Notes under the pieces: model-generated
The model's input: only the letters and a program-made list of their open reading frames with translations
Told to the model about the DNA's origin: nothing
The model's database searches: none
Translations under genes and position numbers: made by a program
In this document: in pieces, positions 33,613 through 42,575 of the stretch
Numbering within the stretch: the first letter of the stretch is position 1
Layout of the letters: each line of letters begins with the position of its first letter
Assembly (NCBI GenBank): GCA_017744855.1
Contig: JAGIAK010000001.1
Location: forward strand, 1-64,000
Reading direction: 5' to 3'
Length of the DNA stretch: 64,000 nt
From: Microbacterium sp.
GTDB lineage: Bacteria > Actinomycetota > Actinomycetes > Actinomycetales > Microbacteriaceae

Positions 33613-33654
33613 CCCTGATCTGGGAGTTTTCAGGGACGCTTTGTCCGTGGTCCC
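33613..33654 (+). promoter_or_regulatory. Two mutually exclusive stems before the DUF222/HNH start
   Basis: CCCTGA (33613-33618) can pair with TCAGGG (33630-33635). The same GGG also belongs to GGGAC (33633-33637), which can pair with GTCCC (33650-33654), so only one stem can form at a time. The second ends 15 bp before the start codon. Confidence 0.35.
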
Positions 33655-33669
33655 CGGTTGGATGGGGGT

Positions 33670-34929
33670 ATGACAGCACTGGCGAACGCAACGGTCGAAC
33701 AGGTGAGTACCCTGTCCGGGCTCACCGAGGTGCTCGTCGAGGTCGATCGCACTCTCAACGGGGTGCTCGCGCTCAAAGAAGGGCTGCTGGCCCTCGGTGC
33801 CCGGCTCGCACTCGACATGGCGGGGGATGACGATGATCACGGCGATCTGAGTCTGCGTGCGGTGGCGGCGGAGTTCGCCGCGGCACTGCGCGTGAGTGAT
33901 CGCACAGTGCAGGCGCGGATGGCGGAGGCCGAGGTGAAGGTGACGCGGTTCCCCGGGGTGTGGCGGGCACAGGGGGAAGGACGGATCGGCGCGGGGCATG
34001 CGCGGGCGATCCTCGATGCGGGCATGCATCTCGACGACGAGGCCTCGCGCGAGGCCTATGCCGACCGGGTGATCGCCTTCGCGGAGTCCGAGTCGCCGAA
34101 TCGTGTCGGCCGGATGGCTCGGCGGGTTGCGGAGCAGTTCCAGCAGCGCACGTTGGGGGAGCGGCACCGCGACGCCCGCCGTGAGCGCCGAGTATGGGTG
34201 GCCGACGGGGTCGATGGCATGGCCCAGTTGGGACTTCTCGGCCCCGCGGTGCTCGTGCACGGAGTGTTCTCGCGCCTGACGGCCATGGCCGAGCGGGTCC
34301 GGGGCGGTGCATCACCTGGTGCCGACGACCGTCGTATCGATGAGATCCGGTGTGATCTCGCTCTTGATCTCTTGCTCTCCGGAGCTCCGGCGGGGCATGA
34401 CACCCCCGACGGTCTGCTCGCGGCGATCGACGCGAAGGTGTCCCTGACCGTGCCCGTCCTCACACTGCTCGGAGAAAGCGACGTGCCGGCCGAGATCGAT
34501 GGCCGGATGCCGGTCGATCCGGCGACGGCACGGCGACTTGTCGGTGCCGCGTCGGGTTGGGATCGTATCCTCACCCACCCGGTGACCGGCGCGGTGCTCG
34601 CAGTGGATCGGTACCGGCCATCGGCCGATCTGATCCGACACCTCACGGCTCGCGACCAACGGTGCCGGTTCCCCGGGTGTGGGAGAGCAGCTGTCGACTG
34701 CGATCTGGACCACACGGCGGACGCCGCGCTCGGCGGGCCTACGACCCTGGGGAATCTCGGCGACGTCTGTCGACGCCATCACGTGCTCAAACATCATTCG
34801 CCGTGGCACGTCGAACAGCTCGACGGCGGTGTGTTCGCCTGGACCAGCCCCACCGGCAGGATCTACATCGATCGACCCCCGGCTCAGAACACCGTCACTT
34901 TCACCGAAGACGACGATCCGCCGTTCTGA
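33670..34929 (+). CDS. DUF222 / HNH endonuclease-like protein (13E12 repeat family)
   Basis: A 419-residue protein. An N-terminal DUF222 helical domain fills residues ~20-300, and a C-terminal HNH nuclease module carries CRFPGCGRAAVDCDLDH and CRRHHVLKH, which supply the zinc cysteines and catalytic histidine. Such genes are multi-copy in many actinobacteria, and phage phiRv1 integrates in the REP13E12 copies of M. tuberculosis. The function is unknown; a mobile or homing role is suspected. The start at 33670 is preceded by GATGGGGGT. Its 3' end is repeated five times at a 14-bp period. Confidence 0.88.
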   Translation: MTALANATVEQVSTLSGLTEVLVEVDRTLNGVLALKEGLLALGARLALDMAGDDDDHGDLSLRAVAAEFAAALRVSDRTVQARMAEAEVKVTRFPGVWRAQGEGRIGAGHARAILDAGMHLDDEASREAYADRVIAFAESESPNRVGRMARRVAEQFQQRTLGERHRDARRERRVWVADGVDGMAQLGLLGPAVLVHGVFSRLTAMAERVRGGASPGADDRRIDEIRCDLALDLLLSGAPAGHDTPDGLLAAIDAKVSLTVPVLTLLGESDVPAEIDGRMPVDPATARRLVGAASGWDRILTHPVTGAVLAVDRYRPSADLIRHLTARDQRCRFPGCGRAAVDCDLDHTADAALGGPTTLGNLGDVCRRHHVLKHHSPWHVEQLDGGVFAWTSPTGRIYIDRPPAQNTVTFTEDDDPPF

Positions 34930-34988
34930 TGCTGTTTTTCTGATGCCGCCGTTCTGATGCCGCCGTTCTGATGCTGCCGTTCTGATGC
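34921..34988 (+). repeat. 14-bp minisatellite spanning the HNH gene stop codon
   Basis: CCGTTCTGATGC starts at 34921, 34949, 34963 and 34977, with a degenerate copy at 34935, an exact 14-bp period. The first copy contains the last codons and the TGA of the gene. Confidence 0.88.
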
Positions 34989-35156
34989 TGGCGTCTTGCG
35001 TGCCCTGCGTACGGGCGGCTCGCCCCGCATCCTTCGCACTCGGACATCTCCGGCGCGCTCCGCGACAAGCAGCCTCGGGGTGCGGCATCCGACAATGAGA
35101 AGATGACCGGCATCCGCACGGGCCGGCCTGCGTTCCCCGCTCGAAGGAGAGTCCCG

Positions 35157-36596
35157 ATGTCCGATTCCGCCGCATCCGCAGCCGCCGCGCTGCTCGACCG
35201 CATCCAGGCGCCGGAGGGCGCGGGACGAGAGATCCCGGATGCCGCGACCCGCGAGATCATCGGGCGGGCACCCGTGCACTCCGTCGCCGACCTCGACGAC
35301 GCCATCGCCCGCGCCCGTGCGGCGCAGCCCGCGTGGGAGGCGCTCGGTCATGAGAGGCGCAGCGAGCTGCTGCTGGCCGCGGCCGACGCGATCGACGCGA
35401 ACGCCGAGGCCCTGGCGTACCTGCTCTCGCGTGAGCAGGGCAAGCCGTTGAACGGACCCAACGCGCGCTTCGAGCTCGGCGCCTGCTCCGCCTGGCTGCG
35501 CACCAACGCCACCACCGTGCTCGAGCCGCAGGTGCTCGTCGACGATGAGACCCTGCACGCCGAGCTGGTCTACAAGGCCGCGGGAGTCGTCGGCGCGATC
35601 GGACCGTGGAACTGGCCGCTGATGATCACGATCTGGCAGATCGGCCCGTCTCTGCGCATGGGCAACACGGTCGTCGCCAAGCCCAGCGAGTACACGCCGC
35701 TGAGCGTGCTCGCGATGCTGTCGGTCATGAACGAGGTGCTCCCCGACGACGTGCTCATCGGCATCTCGGGCGACCGCGAGGTCGGCGCCCGCATCGCCTC
35801 CCACCCCGACATCGACAAGATCATGTTCACCGGCTCGACCGCCACCGGACGCCGCATCATCGAGAGCTCCGCAGGCAACCTGGCCCGCCTCACCCTCGAA
35901 CTGGGCGGAAACGACGCCGGAATCGTGCTGCCTGGCACCGACGTCGCCGCCGTCGCCGAGGACCTCTTCTGGGGAGCGTTCATCAACACCGGCCAGACGT
36001 GCGCCGCTATGAAGCGCCTGTACGTGCACGACTCCGTGTACGACGACGTCGTGAACGCGCTCGGCGAGATCGCGGCATCCGTGCCGATCGGCAACGGGCT
36101 CGACGAGAACAACGTGCTCGGCCCGCTGCAGAACAAGCAGCAGTTCGACATCGTGTCGCGTCTGGTCGACGAGGCGAAGGCGTCCGGCGCCCGCGTCGTC
36201 ACCGGCGGCGAGGCCGCACCGGAGCTGGGCGAGCTCTTCTACCGGCCTACCATCGTCGCCGACATCTCGAACGACGCTTCCCTCGTGCAGGAGGAGCAGT
36301 TCGGACCGGCACTGCCGATCATCCGCTACTCCGACGTCGACGAGGCCTTCGCCTGGGCGAACGCGGTCGACGTGGGCCTCGGCGCCTCGGTGTGGGCGAG
36401 CGACCCGGAGGCCGCGCGCGACGCCGCGACCCGGATGCAGTCGGGCACCGTGTGGATCAACTCGCACGGCGGACTGCACCCGATGGTGCCGTTCGGCGGG
36501 GTGAAGAGCTCCGGCTACGGACTGGAGTTCGGCGTCGAGGGACTCAAGTCCGTCGCCGTCACCCAGGTCGTGTCCGGCCCCGGTCGGAAGGGCTGA
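35157..36596 (+). CDS. Aldehyde dehydrogenase family protein
   Basis: A 479-residue NAD(P)-dependent aldehyde dehydrogenase. The NAD-binding segment is GPWNWPLMITIWQIGP, the general-base Glu is in LTLELGGNDAG, and the catalytic Cys is in INTGQTCAAMKR. The C-terminal motif PFGGVKSSGYGLEFG resembles NAD-dependent ALDHs active on aromatic and aliphatic aldehydes. The GMC oxidoreductase starts 2 bp downstream, so an alcohol-to-aldehyde-to-acid pair (as in betA/betB) is plausible. The start at 35157 follows GAAGGAGAG. Confidence 0.9.
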   Translation: MSDSAASAAAALLDRIQAPEGAGREIPDAATREIIGRAPVHSVADLDDAIARARAAQPAWEALGHERRSELLLAAADAIDANAEALAYLLSREQGKPLNGPNARFELGACSAWLRTNATTVLEPQVLVDDETLHAELVYKAAGVVGAIGPWNWPLMITIWQIGPSLRMGNTVVAKPSEYTPLSVLAMLSVMNEVLPDDVLIGISGDREVGARIASHPDIDKIMFTGSTATGRRIIESSAGNLARLTLELGGNDAGIVLPGTDVAAVAEDLFWGAFINTGQTCAAMKRLYVHDSVYDDVVNALGEIAASVPIGNGLDENNVLGPLQNKQQFDIVSRLVDEAKASGARVVTGGEAAPELGELFYRPTIVADISNDASLVQEEQFGPALPIIRYSDVDEAFAWANAVDVGLGASVWASDPEAARDAATRMQSGTVWINSHGGLHPMVPFGGVKSSGYGLEFGVEGLKSVAVTQVVSGPGRKG

Positions 36597-36598
36597 AC

Positions 36599-38119
36599 GT
36601 GTCGGAGGATTTGAGCGCCTTGGAAGACCGGGAGCGCCACGGCGACGCCGGCGTGCGCTCGGTCATCGTCGTCGGGGCTGGCACGTCGGGAGCGATCGTC
36701 GCACGACGGCTGGTCGACGCCGGTGTCGCCGTGACGCTCGTCGAGGCCGGCGGATACGACACGAACCCCGCGATCCATGACCCGTCCCGCGCCGGCGAGC
36801 TCTGGCACGCCGCGGAGGACTGGGACTTCTTCACCGTGCCGCAGCAGCATGCGGCCGGCCGGCGCCTGCATCTCCCTCGGGGCAGGGTCACCGGCGGCTC
36901 GCACGCGCTGAACGCCATGATCTGGGTGCGCGGCGCGGCATCCGACTACGACGGCTGGGAGCGTTCCGGCGCGACCGGCTGGGGATGGTCGGAGGTCGAG
37001 CCGGTCTACGACGCGATCGAGAACGACCTGCTGCCGGTGACCGACGACTACCCCCTGTCGCCGATCCAGGCATCGATCATCGACGCCGCCGTGCAGGAGG
37101 GGCTGCCGCGCAACGAGAACTACAACGGCGGCACGCTCGACGGCGTCTCGCAGGAGCAGGTGACGATGCGCGACGGACGCCGGGTGAACACCTGGATGGC
37201 GTACGCGCAGCCCGTCGCCGAGAAGCTCACGATCATCACCGGACGCGAGGTCCACTCGGTGATCGTGGAAGACGGCCGGGCGCTGGGGGTCCGGCTCGGG
37301 GAGGGTCCGGATGCTGAGGAGGTGCGTGCCGACGAGGTGATTCTCTCGGCGGGCGCCATCGGCTCGCCGGTCATCCTGCTGCGGTCCGGGATCGGACCCG
37401 CACAGGACCTGGCCGCGCTCGGGATCCCGGTCGTGCAGGATTCGCCAGGCGTCGGCAGGAACCTGCACGACCACCTCCTCTCCCCGGTCATCTTCACCAC
37501 GCGGGAGCGCCGCATCGGACCGCCGCAGCCGGGCGTCTCCGTCACGCAGACGCACCTGTTCTGGCGCAGCAGCCCCGACCTCGCCGAGCCCGACACGCAG
37601 CCGATCCACTTCTCGGTGCCGATGTGGGGCGAACTGGAGCCGCGCGGCGACGACGGCTTCACGCTCATGGCAGGACTCGTCGCCCCGCACAGCCGCGGCT
37701 CGCTGACGCTGTCCGGGCCAGGGCTGGCCGACGCACCGCTGATCGACCTCGCAGCGCTCTCCGACGATCGCGACCTGGCGTCGCTCGCGGCATCCGTCCG
37801 CCAGTGCCGCCGCATCGGCGCACAGCCCGCGCTCGCCGAGGAGTGGGGCGCCGTCGAGGCGTATCCCGGCGCGGAGGTCGCGGACGCCGACGTCGAGGAC
37901 TGGGTGCGCCGCACCGCGATCACCTACCACCACCAGGTCGGTACCTGCCGCATGGGCGAGGACGCGGATGCTGTGGTCGACCCGCAGCTGCGCGTGCGCG
38001 GCGTGGCCGGGCTGCGCGTGATCGACGCCTCCGTGATGCCGACGGTTCCCACCGGCAACACGAACGCCCCCGCCGCGATGATCGCCGAGCGCGGGGCGCG
38101 GTTCCTGCTGGAGGGATGA
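36599..38119 (+). CDS. GMC-family FAD oxidoreductase (choline/alcohol dehydrogenase type)
   Basis: A 506-residue flavoprotein. The ADP-binding Rossmann motif VIVVGAGTSGAIVARRL lies near residue 22, with GGSHALNAMIWVRG (GMC signature 1), AGAIGSPVILLRSGIG (signature 2), and the C-terminal active-site histidine region YHHQVGTCRMG. Members oxidise alcohols such as choline, glucose or aromatic alcohols. It is co-transcribed with the aldehyde dehydrogenase 2 bp upstream. It uses a GTG start; the substrate is unknown. Confidence 0.9.
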   Translation: MSEDLSALEDRERHGDAGVRSVIVVGAGTSGAIVARRLVDAGVAVTLVEAGGYDTNPAIHDPSRAGELWHAAEDWDFFTVPQQHAAGRRLHLPRGRVTGGSHALNAMIWVRGAASDYDGWERSGATGWGWSEVEPVYDAIENDLLPVTDDYPLSPIQASIIDAAVQEGLPRNENYNGGTLDGVSQEQVTMRDGRRVNTWMAYAQPVAEKLTIITGREVHSVIVEDGRALGVRLGEGPDAEEVRADEVILSAGAIGSPVILLRSGIGPAQDLAALGIPVVQDSPGVGRNLHDHLLSPVIFTTRERRIGPPQPGVSVTQTHLFWRSSPDLAEPDTQPIHFSVPMWGELEPRGDDGFTLMAGLVAPHSRGSLTLSGPGLADAPLIDLAALSDDRDLASLAASVRQCRRIGAQPALAEEWGAVEAYPGAEVADADVEDWVRRTAITYHHQVGTCRMGEDADAVVDPQLRVRGVAGLRVIDASVMPTVPTGNTNAPAAMIAERGARFLLEG

Positions 38120-38156
38120 CTCTCGCCCTCGGCGGTGGTCAGGAGTTCACACGATT

Positions 38157-38187
38157 CGAAGGAGCGGATGCTGCATCCGCTCCTTCG
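38157..38187 (+). terminator. 14-bp hairpin terminator after the GMC gene
   Basis: CGAAGGAGCGGATG and CATCCGCTCCTTCG pair perfectly around CTG and are followed by TTGCG, 38 bp after the GMC stop codon. Confidence 0.8.
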
Positions 38188-38248
38188 TTGCGTGAGAAAT
38201 CCTGCGGTGCGTGTGCGGCGAGCGGGCCAGTTGTGGGGGACAGCAAAG

Positions 38249-38274
38249 TGCCCCCGGATGGTGATCCGGGGGCA
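38249..38274 (-). terminator. 11-bp hairpin terminator after the amidohydrolase gene
   Basis: TGCCCCCGGAT and ATCCGGGGGCA pair perfectly around GGTG. Read on the minus strand, the stem lies 25 bp beyond the amidohydrolase stop. It serves the convergent operon, facing the other terminator. Confidence 0.75.
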
Positions 38275-38298
38275 TTGCCAGGCGATGACGACACCGGC

Positions 38299-40005
38299 TC
38301 AGGCCGAGTACACCTCGCGGCCGGCGAACCACGTCGACAGCACCCGGGCGTCGATGATCTGCTCGGCGGGACCGGAGACGGCGTCGCGGTCGAGCACCAC
38401 GAAGTCCGCGGACTTGCCGACGGCGAGGGAGCCCGTGTGCGCGCCCAGCCCCATCGCGGTGGCGGCGTTGATCGTGAAGACCTCGAGCGCCTCCTCGGCG
38501 GTGATCGCCTGCTCCGGCCACAGCGTGCCGGGAGCGCGCCCGAGCGGATCGGCGCGCGTCACGAGACCCTGCAGGCCCTCCAACGTGTTCGGGGACTCGC
38601 ACACCGGCCAGTCGGACCCGCCGGCGACGAGGGCGCCGACGTCGAGCAGCGCACGATTGGGCTGCGAGTGCTCCGCCCGCTCGCCGAGCACCTCGGCCAG
38701 CGCCTGCGGGATCACCCCGGGGAACCAGATGAACGGAGAGATGTCGGCCGACACGTCCAGTGCGGCCAGGCGGGGGATGTCGGCATCCGCGAGGAACTGC
38801 CCGTGCGCGATCTGGATCGGCGTCGTGAAGCCCTCGGCACGGATCCTCTCCGCGACGTCGAGCACGAGCCGGGCCGAGCCGTCGCCCGTGCAGTGCACCT
38901 TGGCGCCGAGTCCGCGCTCTGCGACACCGCGCAGCCAGCCGTGCAGCTCGTCGAAGGTCATCGTCGTCTCGCCGTGGAAGTGCGCGCCGTGCACGGCATC
39001 CGCGACGTAGGGCTCGAGGAAGGATGCTGTGCGGGCGGGCGGGACCCCGTCGAGGAAGATCTTCACGAAGTCCGGGCGGTGGTGCGGGGTGCGGAACTCC
39101 TCGCCGCGGTCGATCAGTGACCGGCCGATCGGATCGAACCCGAAGATCTCGTCATTGACCAAGAGCGAGGAGACGACCCAGGCGTTCAGGTCGCCCGCGT
39201 CGTCGAGCGCGGCCAGCGCAGCGAGGATGTCGGTGGAGACCCCCGCATCCTGGAACGTCGTGATGCCGAACGAGTTCAACAGCTCGACCCCGCGCCGCGA
39301 CGCCGCGACGTGCTGCTCCGGCGTGAGCCCGCCGCTGCGATCGTACGCCTCCTGCACGGGGATGCCCGCAGCCTCCAGCAGCACGCCCGTCGGGGTGCCG
39401 TCGTCGGGGTCGAGCACCGTGACGCCGCCGGCGGGGATGCTGTCGGCGGTGATGCCGGCGAGCTCCAGCGCGCGGCTGTTCGCCCAGCGGTTGTGCCGGG
39501 AGTCCTCGACGATCACCACGGGCCGCCCGCCGGCGGCTTCGTCGAGCCGCCGCCTCGTCGCAGTGTTCGCGAGCGAGGGCAGCAGCGTGGTCGCCACGAC
39601 ACCGCCGATGATCCACGCGTCGTCCGGCAGCGTCGCCGCCTTCTCGCGCACCCGGTCGAGGATCTCGTCGAGCCCGAGCGACGGCGGCAGCGACAGCTCG
39701 AACAGCTCGGTGCGGCCGGCGAGGGCGTGATGGTTGTGCACGTCGACGAAGCCGGGGTACACCGCGGCTCCGCCGACGTCGAGCATCCGAGTCGCCGGAC
39801 CCCGATGTGCGGACACCGCAGACAGCGATCCGACCGCGGCGATACGACCGTCGCGCACGGCGAAGGCCTCGACCACGGGCCGGGCGCGATCCGCGGTGCG
39901 GATCACCGCCCCGGTCACGATGAGGTCGGCGGCCAGAGACGTGGCCAGAGCCGGGGCGAAGTCGTCCTCCCGGCGACGCGCGACGTCGTCTGCGGCATCC
40001 GTCAT
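38299..40005 (-). CDS. Amidohydrolase family protein (YtcJ-like, Amidohydro_3)
   Basis: A 568-residue metal-dependent hydrolase. The N-terminal small beta domain is followed by the metal-binding FVDVHNHHALAGRTE, a central IFLDGVPPARTA region and the C-terminal GGSDWPVCE with the catalytic Asp. YtcJ-like enzymes hydrolyse amides, including N-acyl or N-formyl aromatic compounds; the substrate is unknown. The gene follows the MoaF-family gene by 3 bp and the APC permease further upstream, suggesting uptake, processing and hydrolysis of an imported amide or amine. Confidence 0.87.
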   Translation of the reverse strand: MTDAADDVARRREDDFAPALATSLAADLIVTGAVIRTADRARPVVEAFAVRDGRIAAVGSLSAVSAHRGPATRMLDVGGAAVYPGFVDVHNHHALAGRTELFELSLPPSLGLDEILDRVREKAATLPDDAWIIGGVVATTLLPSLANTATRRRLDEAAGGRPVVIVEDSRHNRWANSRALELAGITADSIPAGGVTVLDPDDGTPTGVLLEAAGIPVQEAYDRSGGLTPEQHVAASRRGVELLNSFGITTFQDAGVSTDILAALAALDDAGDLNAWVVSSLLVNDEIFGFDPIGRSLIDRGEEFRTPHHRPDFVKIFLDGVPPARTASFLEPYVADAVHGAHFHGETTMTFDELHGWLRGVAERGLGAKVHCTGDGSARLVLDVAERIRAEGFTTPIQIAHGQFLADADIPRLAALDVSADISPFIWFPGVIPQALAEVLGERAEHSQPNRALLDVGALVAGGSDWPVCESPNTLEGLQGLVTRADPLGRAPGTLWPEQAITAEEALEVFTINAATAMGLGAHTGSLAVGKSADFVVLDRDAVSGPAEQIIDARVLSTWFAGREVYSA

Positions 40006-40008
40006 GAT

Positions 40009-40845
40009 CTAGATCCTCCCGAACTCGGCGGGCTCGAGACCCTCGGAATGGCGGGTCGTGGAGATGAGACGGCCATGCGCGCCGAACGTGAAGTGCGTGG
40101 GGATCTCTCCGGTCTCGTCGAGGCCGAACAGCACACCGTGCGAGCGGATGGCGTTCACGTCGCGGTGGTCGGCGATCGTCACCGAGGCGCACGGGATCAC
40201 CTTCTCCCGCCACGCGAAGATGTAGATGCCGGGGCGCACCTCCCACACGCTGTTCTCGTCGGTGTCGGCGAGGCCGCGCTCGGGGCCGGCCAGGCACTGC
40301 CACGAGTACCAGCGCTCGGAGAGGTACACGTGCTCGTAGGCGTGCTCGGTGCTGTACACCCACTCCACGCGGCGGCCGATGAGGCTCGTGGTCGGTGCGG
40401 CCTCCGCTCCGGTGACCTCCGCGCCCTCGATGACGCTCGGGGCGAAGACATGCTGCACGCGGGTCTTGCCCTTCTCCGGCGCGGGCAGGATCACCGAGAT
40501 CACGGCGAGGGCGCGGCCGTGGCGCAGATCGAGCACCAGCGACACCGCCTCGTTCGGCAGGTAGTTGTGGTGGAACTGCACGTAGAACAGGTCTTCGTCG
40601 ACCTCGACGGCCTCGTAGTCGTCGGTGTCGGATGCCGCCTCGGTGCTGTCGTCGGCACCGGGCTGGTAGTCCCAGGTGACCGTGGTGTCGGCGAAGCGGT
40701 GCGTGATGCGGGTGCCTCGGCCGTCGACGACGGTGATCTCCCGGCCGCTGAGAGCGGTGGTGTGCGGCGCCTTGTTGGCGTCGAAGCCGGGGGCCAGGCC
40801 CTCCAGGGGCAGCCAGGTCGACGTGTCGGCGGGGTTCATGGTCAT
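40009..40845 (-). CDS. MoaF-family protein (copy 1)
   Basis: A 278-residue protein of the MoaF family, two similar beta-rich halves. Family features are the aromatic/acid-rich pattern HAYEHVYLSERWYSWQCL and GIYIFAWREKVIPCASV in the C-terminal half. Despite the molybdenum label in databases, as I recall the founding moaEF genes belong to the monoamine regulon of Klebsiella. It shares YEHVYxSxRxxWQCL with the paralogue at 50309. The start at 40845 follows AGGAG. It lies between the permease and amidohydrolase genes. The biochemical role is unknown; a lipocalin-like binding or hydrolytic role is possible. Confidence 0.75.
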   Translation of the reverse strand: MTMNPADTSTWLPLEGLAPGFDANKAPHTTALSGREITVVDGRGTRITHRFADTTVTWDYQPGADDSTEAASDTDDYEAVEVDEDLFYVQFHHNYLPNEAVSLVLDLRHGRALAVISVILPAPEKGKTRVQHVFAPSVIEGAEVTGAEAAPTTSLIGRRVEWVYSTEHAYEHVYLSERWYSWQCLAGPERGLADTDENSVWEVRPGIYIFAWREKVIPCASVTIADHRDVNAIRSHGVLFGLDETGEIPTHFTFGAHGRLISTTRHSEGLEPAEFGRI

Positions 40846-40880
40846 GGTGTCTCCTATCGGAAGATGGTCGAGGGGAGCGG

Positions 40881-42329
40881 TCAGCGGGTGCTGAACTGCT
40901 CGAGGTCGCTGGACAGGCCGTCGTACACGGCGGGCTTGGCGCGCTTCAGATAGACGCCGTACACGATGCCGCCGATCACGGCCAGCACGAGCAGCAGCGG
41001 CATCAGGCGGATGGCGAGCTCCTGAGATCCGGCGACGATGTCGAAGTTCACCACGGCGAGGATCGAGATCGACGCGATGCCGAGGAAGCCGATGCCGGGG
41101 GCGATGAACGTGCTCCACCAGCGCTGGTCCTTGCGCCGACGGAAGTACACGACGATCGAGATCGCGGCGAGCCCCTGCAGGATGAGCACGCTGAGCGTGC
41201 CGAAGCCGAGCATCGCCGGGACGAGGGTGACGATCGGGTCGGCGCCGGCGATCGCGAAGATCACCGCGACGATCGCCGCGAACGACGCCTGCACGATGCC
41301 TGCGAGCTGCGGCGCCCCGTTGGTGCGGGTGCGGGCGAGCGCGTTGGGCAGGATGCGGGCGCGGCCCAGCGAGTACAGGTAGCGGGTCGCGGAGTTGTGG
41401 AACGCGAGCATCGCGGCGAAGAGGCTCACCAGCAGCAGGATCATCATGACCGTGGTGAGCGGGCCGCCGAGGTAGGTCTGCGCCAGCGTGAAGATGAGGT
41501 CGCCGGTGGGGAGGTGGTCGACGGCGGTGGCCTGCGCCTGGGCGACGCCCGTCGCGCTGACGACGGCCCACGTGGTGACGCCGAGGATGATGCCGATCGC
41601 GATGATCGCGGTGTAGGTCGCGCGCGGGATGGTGCGCAGCGGCTGCTTCGCCTCCTCGCTGAACAGCGCCGTCGCCTCGAAGCCGAGGAATCCGGTGGCG
41701 GCGAGCAGCAGGCCGATGGGCAGCGAGCCCGAGAACACCCACTCCGGGCTGAAGGCGGCCACGTCGTACCCGGTCTGCACGAGCACGGAGATGTCGAACA
41801 CGACGAGCATGAGCGTCTCCAGCACCAGGCAGACGCCGAGCACCTTCGAGCTGAAGTCGACGCCCACCCTGGCGAGCACGAAGCAGACGACGATCGAGGC
41901 GAGGCCCCAGACCAGCCAGTGCACGTCGAGCCCGGTGAGGTCGCGGATGATCGTCTGCATGAAGAATCCGCTGGTTCCGATCGTGCCGACCACGAAGAAG
42001 TTGTAGCCGAGGGTGGCGATGAGACCGGCGATCAGACCGCCGGTGCGGCCGAGGCCCTTCACGACGAAAGCGTAGAAGCCGCCGGCGTTCACCAGCTGCT
42101 TCGACATCTGCGCGTAGCCGACGGCGAAGAGGAGCAGGATCGCCGCGACCAGGAAGAACGACATCGGGGTGCCGCCGCCGTTGCCCAGAGCGATCGCCAG
42201 CGACGCGACGACGACGATGCCCGTCAGCGGCGCCACGGCGGCGAGGACGAGGAAGACGATCCCGGCGACGCCGAGGGCGCCGGGTCGGAGTGCGGTGTGC
42301 TCCTGAGGAGTGGTCATCGGATCGGCCAC
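40881..42329 (-). CDS. APC-family amino acid/amine permease
   Basis: A 482-residue polytopic transporter with about 12 membrane segments. The N-terminus carries the family pattern GIVFLVLAAVAPLTGIVVV and then GGFYAFVVKGLGRTGGL. Members import amino acids, polyamines or aromatic amines with protons. The GTG at 42329 is chosen because AGGAG lies 7 bp upstream; ATG 42317 is an alternative. It heads the permease-MoaF-amidohydrolase operon and is divergent from the SDR genes across a palindrome-containing region. Confidence 0.87.
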   Translation of the reverse strand: MADPMTTPQEHTALRPGALGVAGIVFLVLAAVAPLTGIVVVASLAIALGNGGGTPMSFFLVAAILLLFAVGYAQMSKQLVNAGGFYAFVVKGLGRTGGLIAGLIATLGYNFFVVGTIGTSGFFMQTIIRDLTGLDVHWLVWGLASIVVCFVLARVGVDFSSKVLGVCLVLETLMLVVFDISVLVQTGYDVAAFSPEWVFSGSLPIGLLLAATGFLGFEATALFSEEAKQPLRTIPRATYTAIIAIGIILGVTTWAVVSATGVAQAQATAVDHLPTGDLIFTLAQTYLGGPLTTVMMILLLVSLFAAMLAFHNSATRYLYSLGRARILPNALARTRTNGAPQLAGIVQASFAAIVAVIFAIAGADPIVTLVPAMLGFGTLSVLILQGLAAISIVVYFRRRKDQRWWSTFIAPGIGFLGIASISILAVVNFDIVAGSQELAIRLMPLLLVLAVIGGIVYGVYLKRAKPAVYDGLSSDLEQFSTR

Positions 42330-42369
42330 GTCGGGCTCCTTTGCTCGGTGACGGCCGTGCGCGCACGGC

Positions 42370-42394
42370 ATCGACGACGAGGGGAATCGTCGAT
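42370..42394. promoter_or_regulatory. Inverted repeat in the permease/SDR divergent region
   Basis: ATCGACGA (42370-42377) and TCGTCGAT (42387-42394) are perfect 8-bp arms with a 9-bp spacer, 41 bp upstream of the permease start. A smaller GCGAG/CTCGC pair follows at 42398-42411. It is an operator candidate; no regulator gene is adjacent. Confidence 0.5.
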
Positions 42395-42575
42395 AGAGCG
42401 AGTCTGCTCGCCTCCGGCTGCGTGCGCTTGACGCTGAGCGAAGGACGATGGTGCCAGCGTGCACACACGGCCGTGCGCCGTTCAGAGCGCGGATGCCGGA
42501 GAGCAGGATGACCGTGACGACACCGCCGTCCTCATCCGCGCCGCCGGCGCGCCGGCGCCCGTCACGGAGGAACGC

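Noticed and set aside
33569..34988. Insertion sequence around the DUF222/HNH gene
   Set aside because: No transposase, no matching terminal inverted repeats at both ends and no target-site duplication were found. The inverted repeat lies only upstream.
40009..40845. Molybdenum cofactor biosynthesis as function of the MoaF proteins
   Set aside because: No other molybdopterin genes are nearby, and the family name comes from a monoamine-linked operon, so the label is likely misleading.
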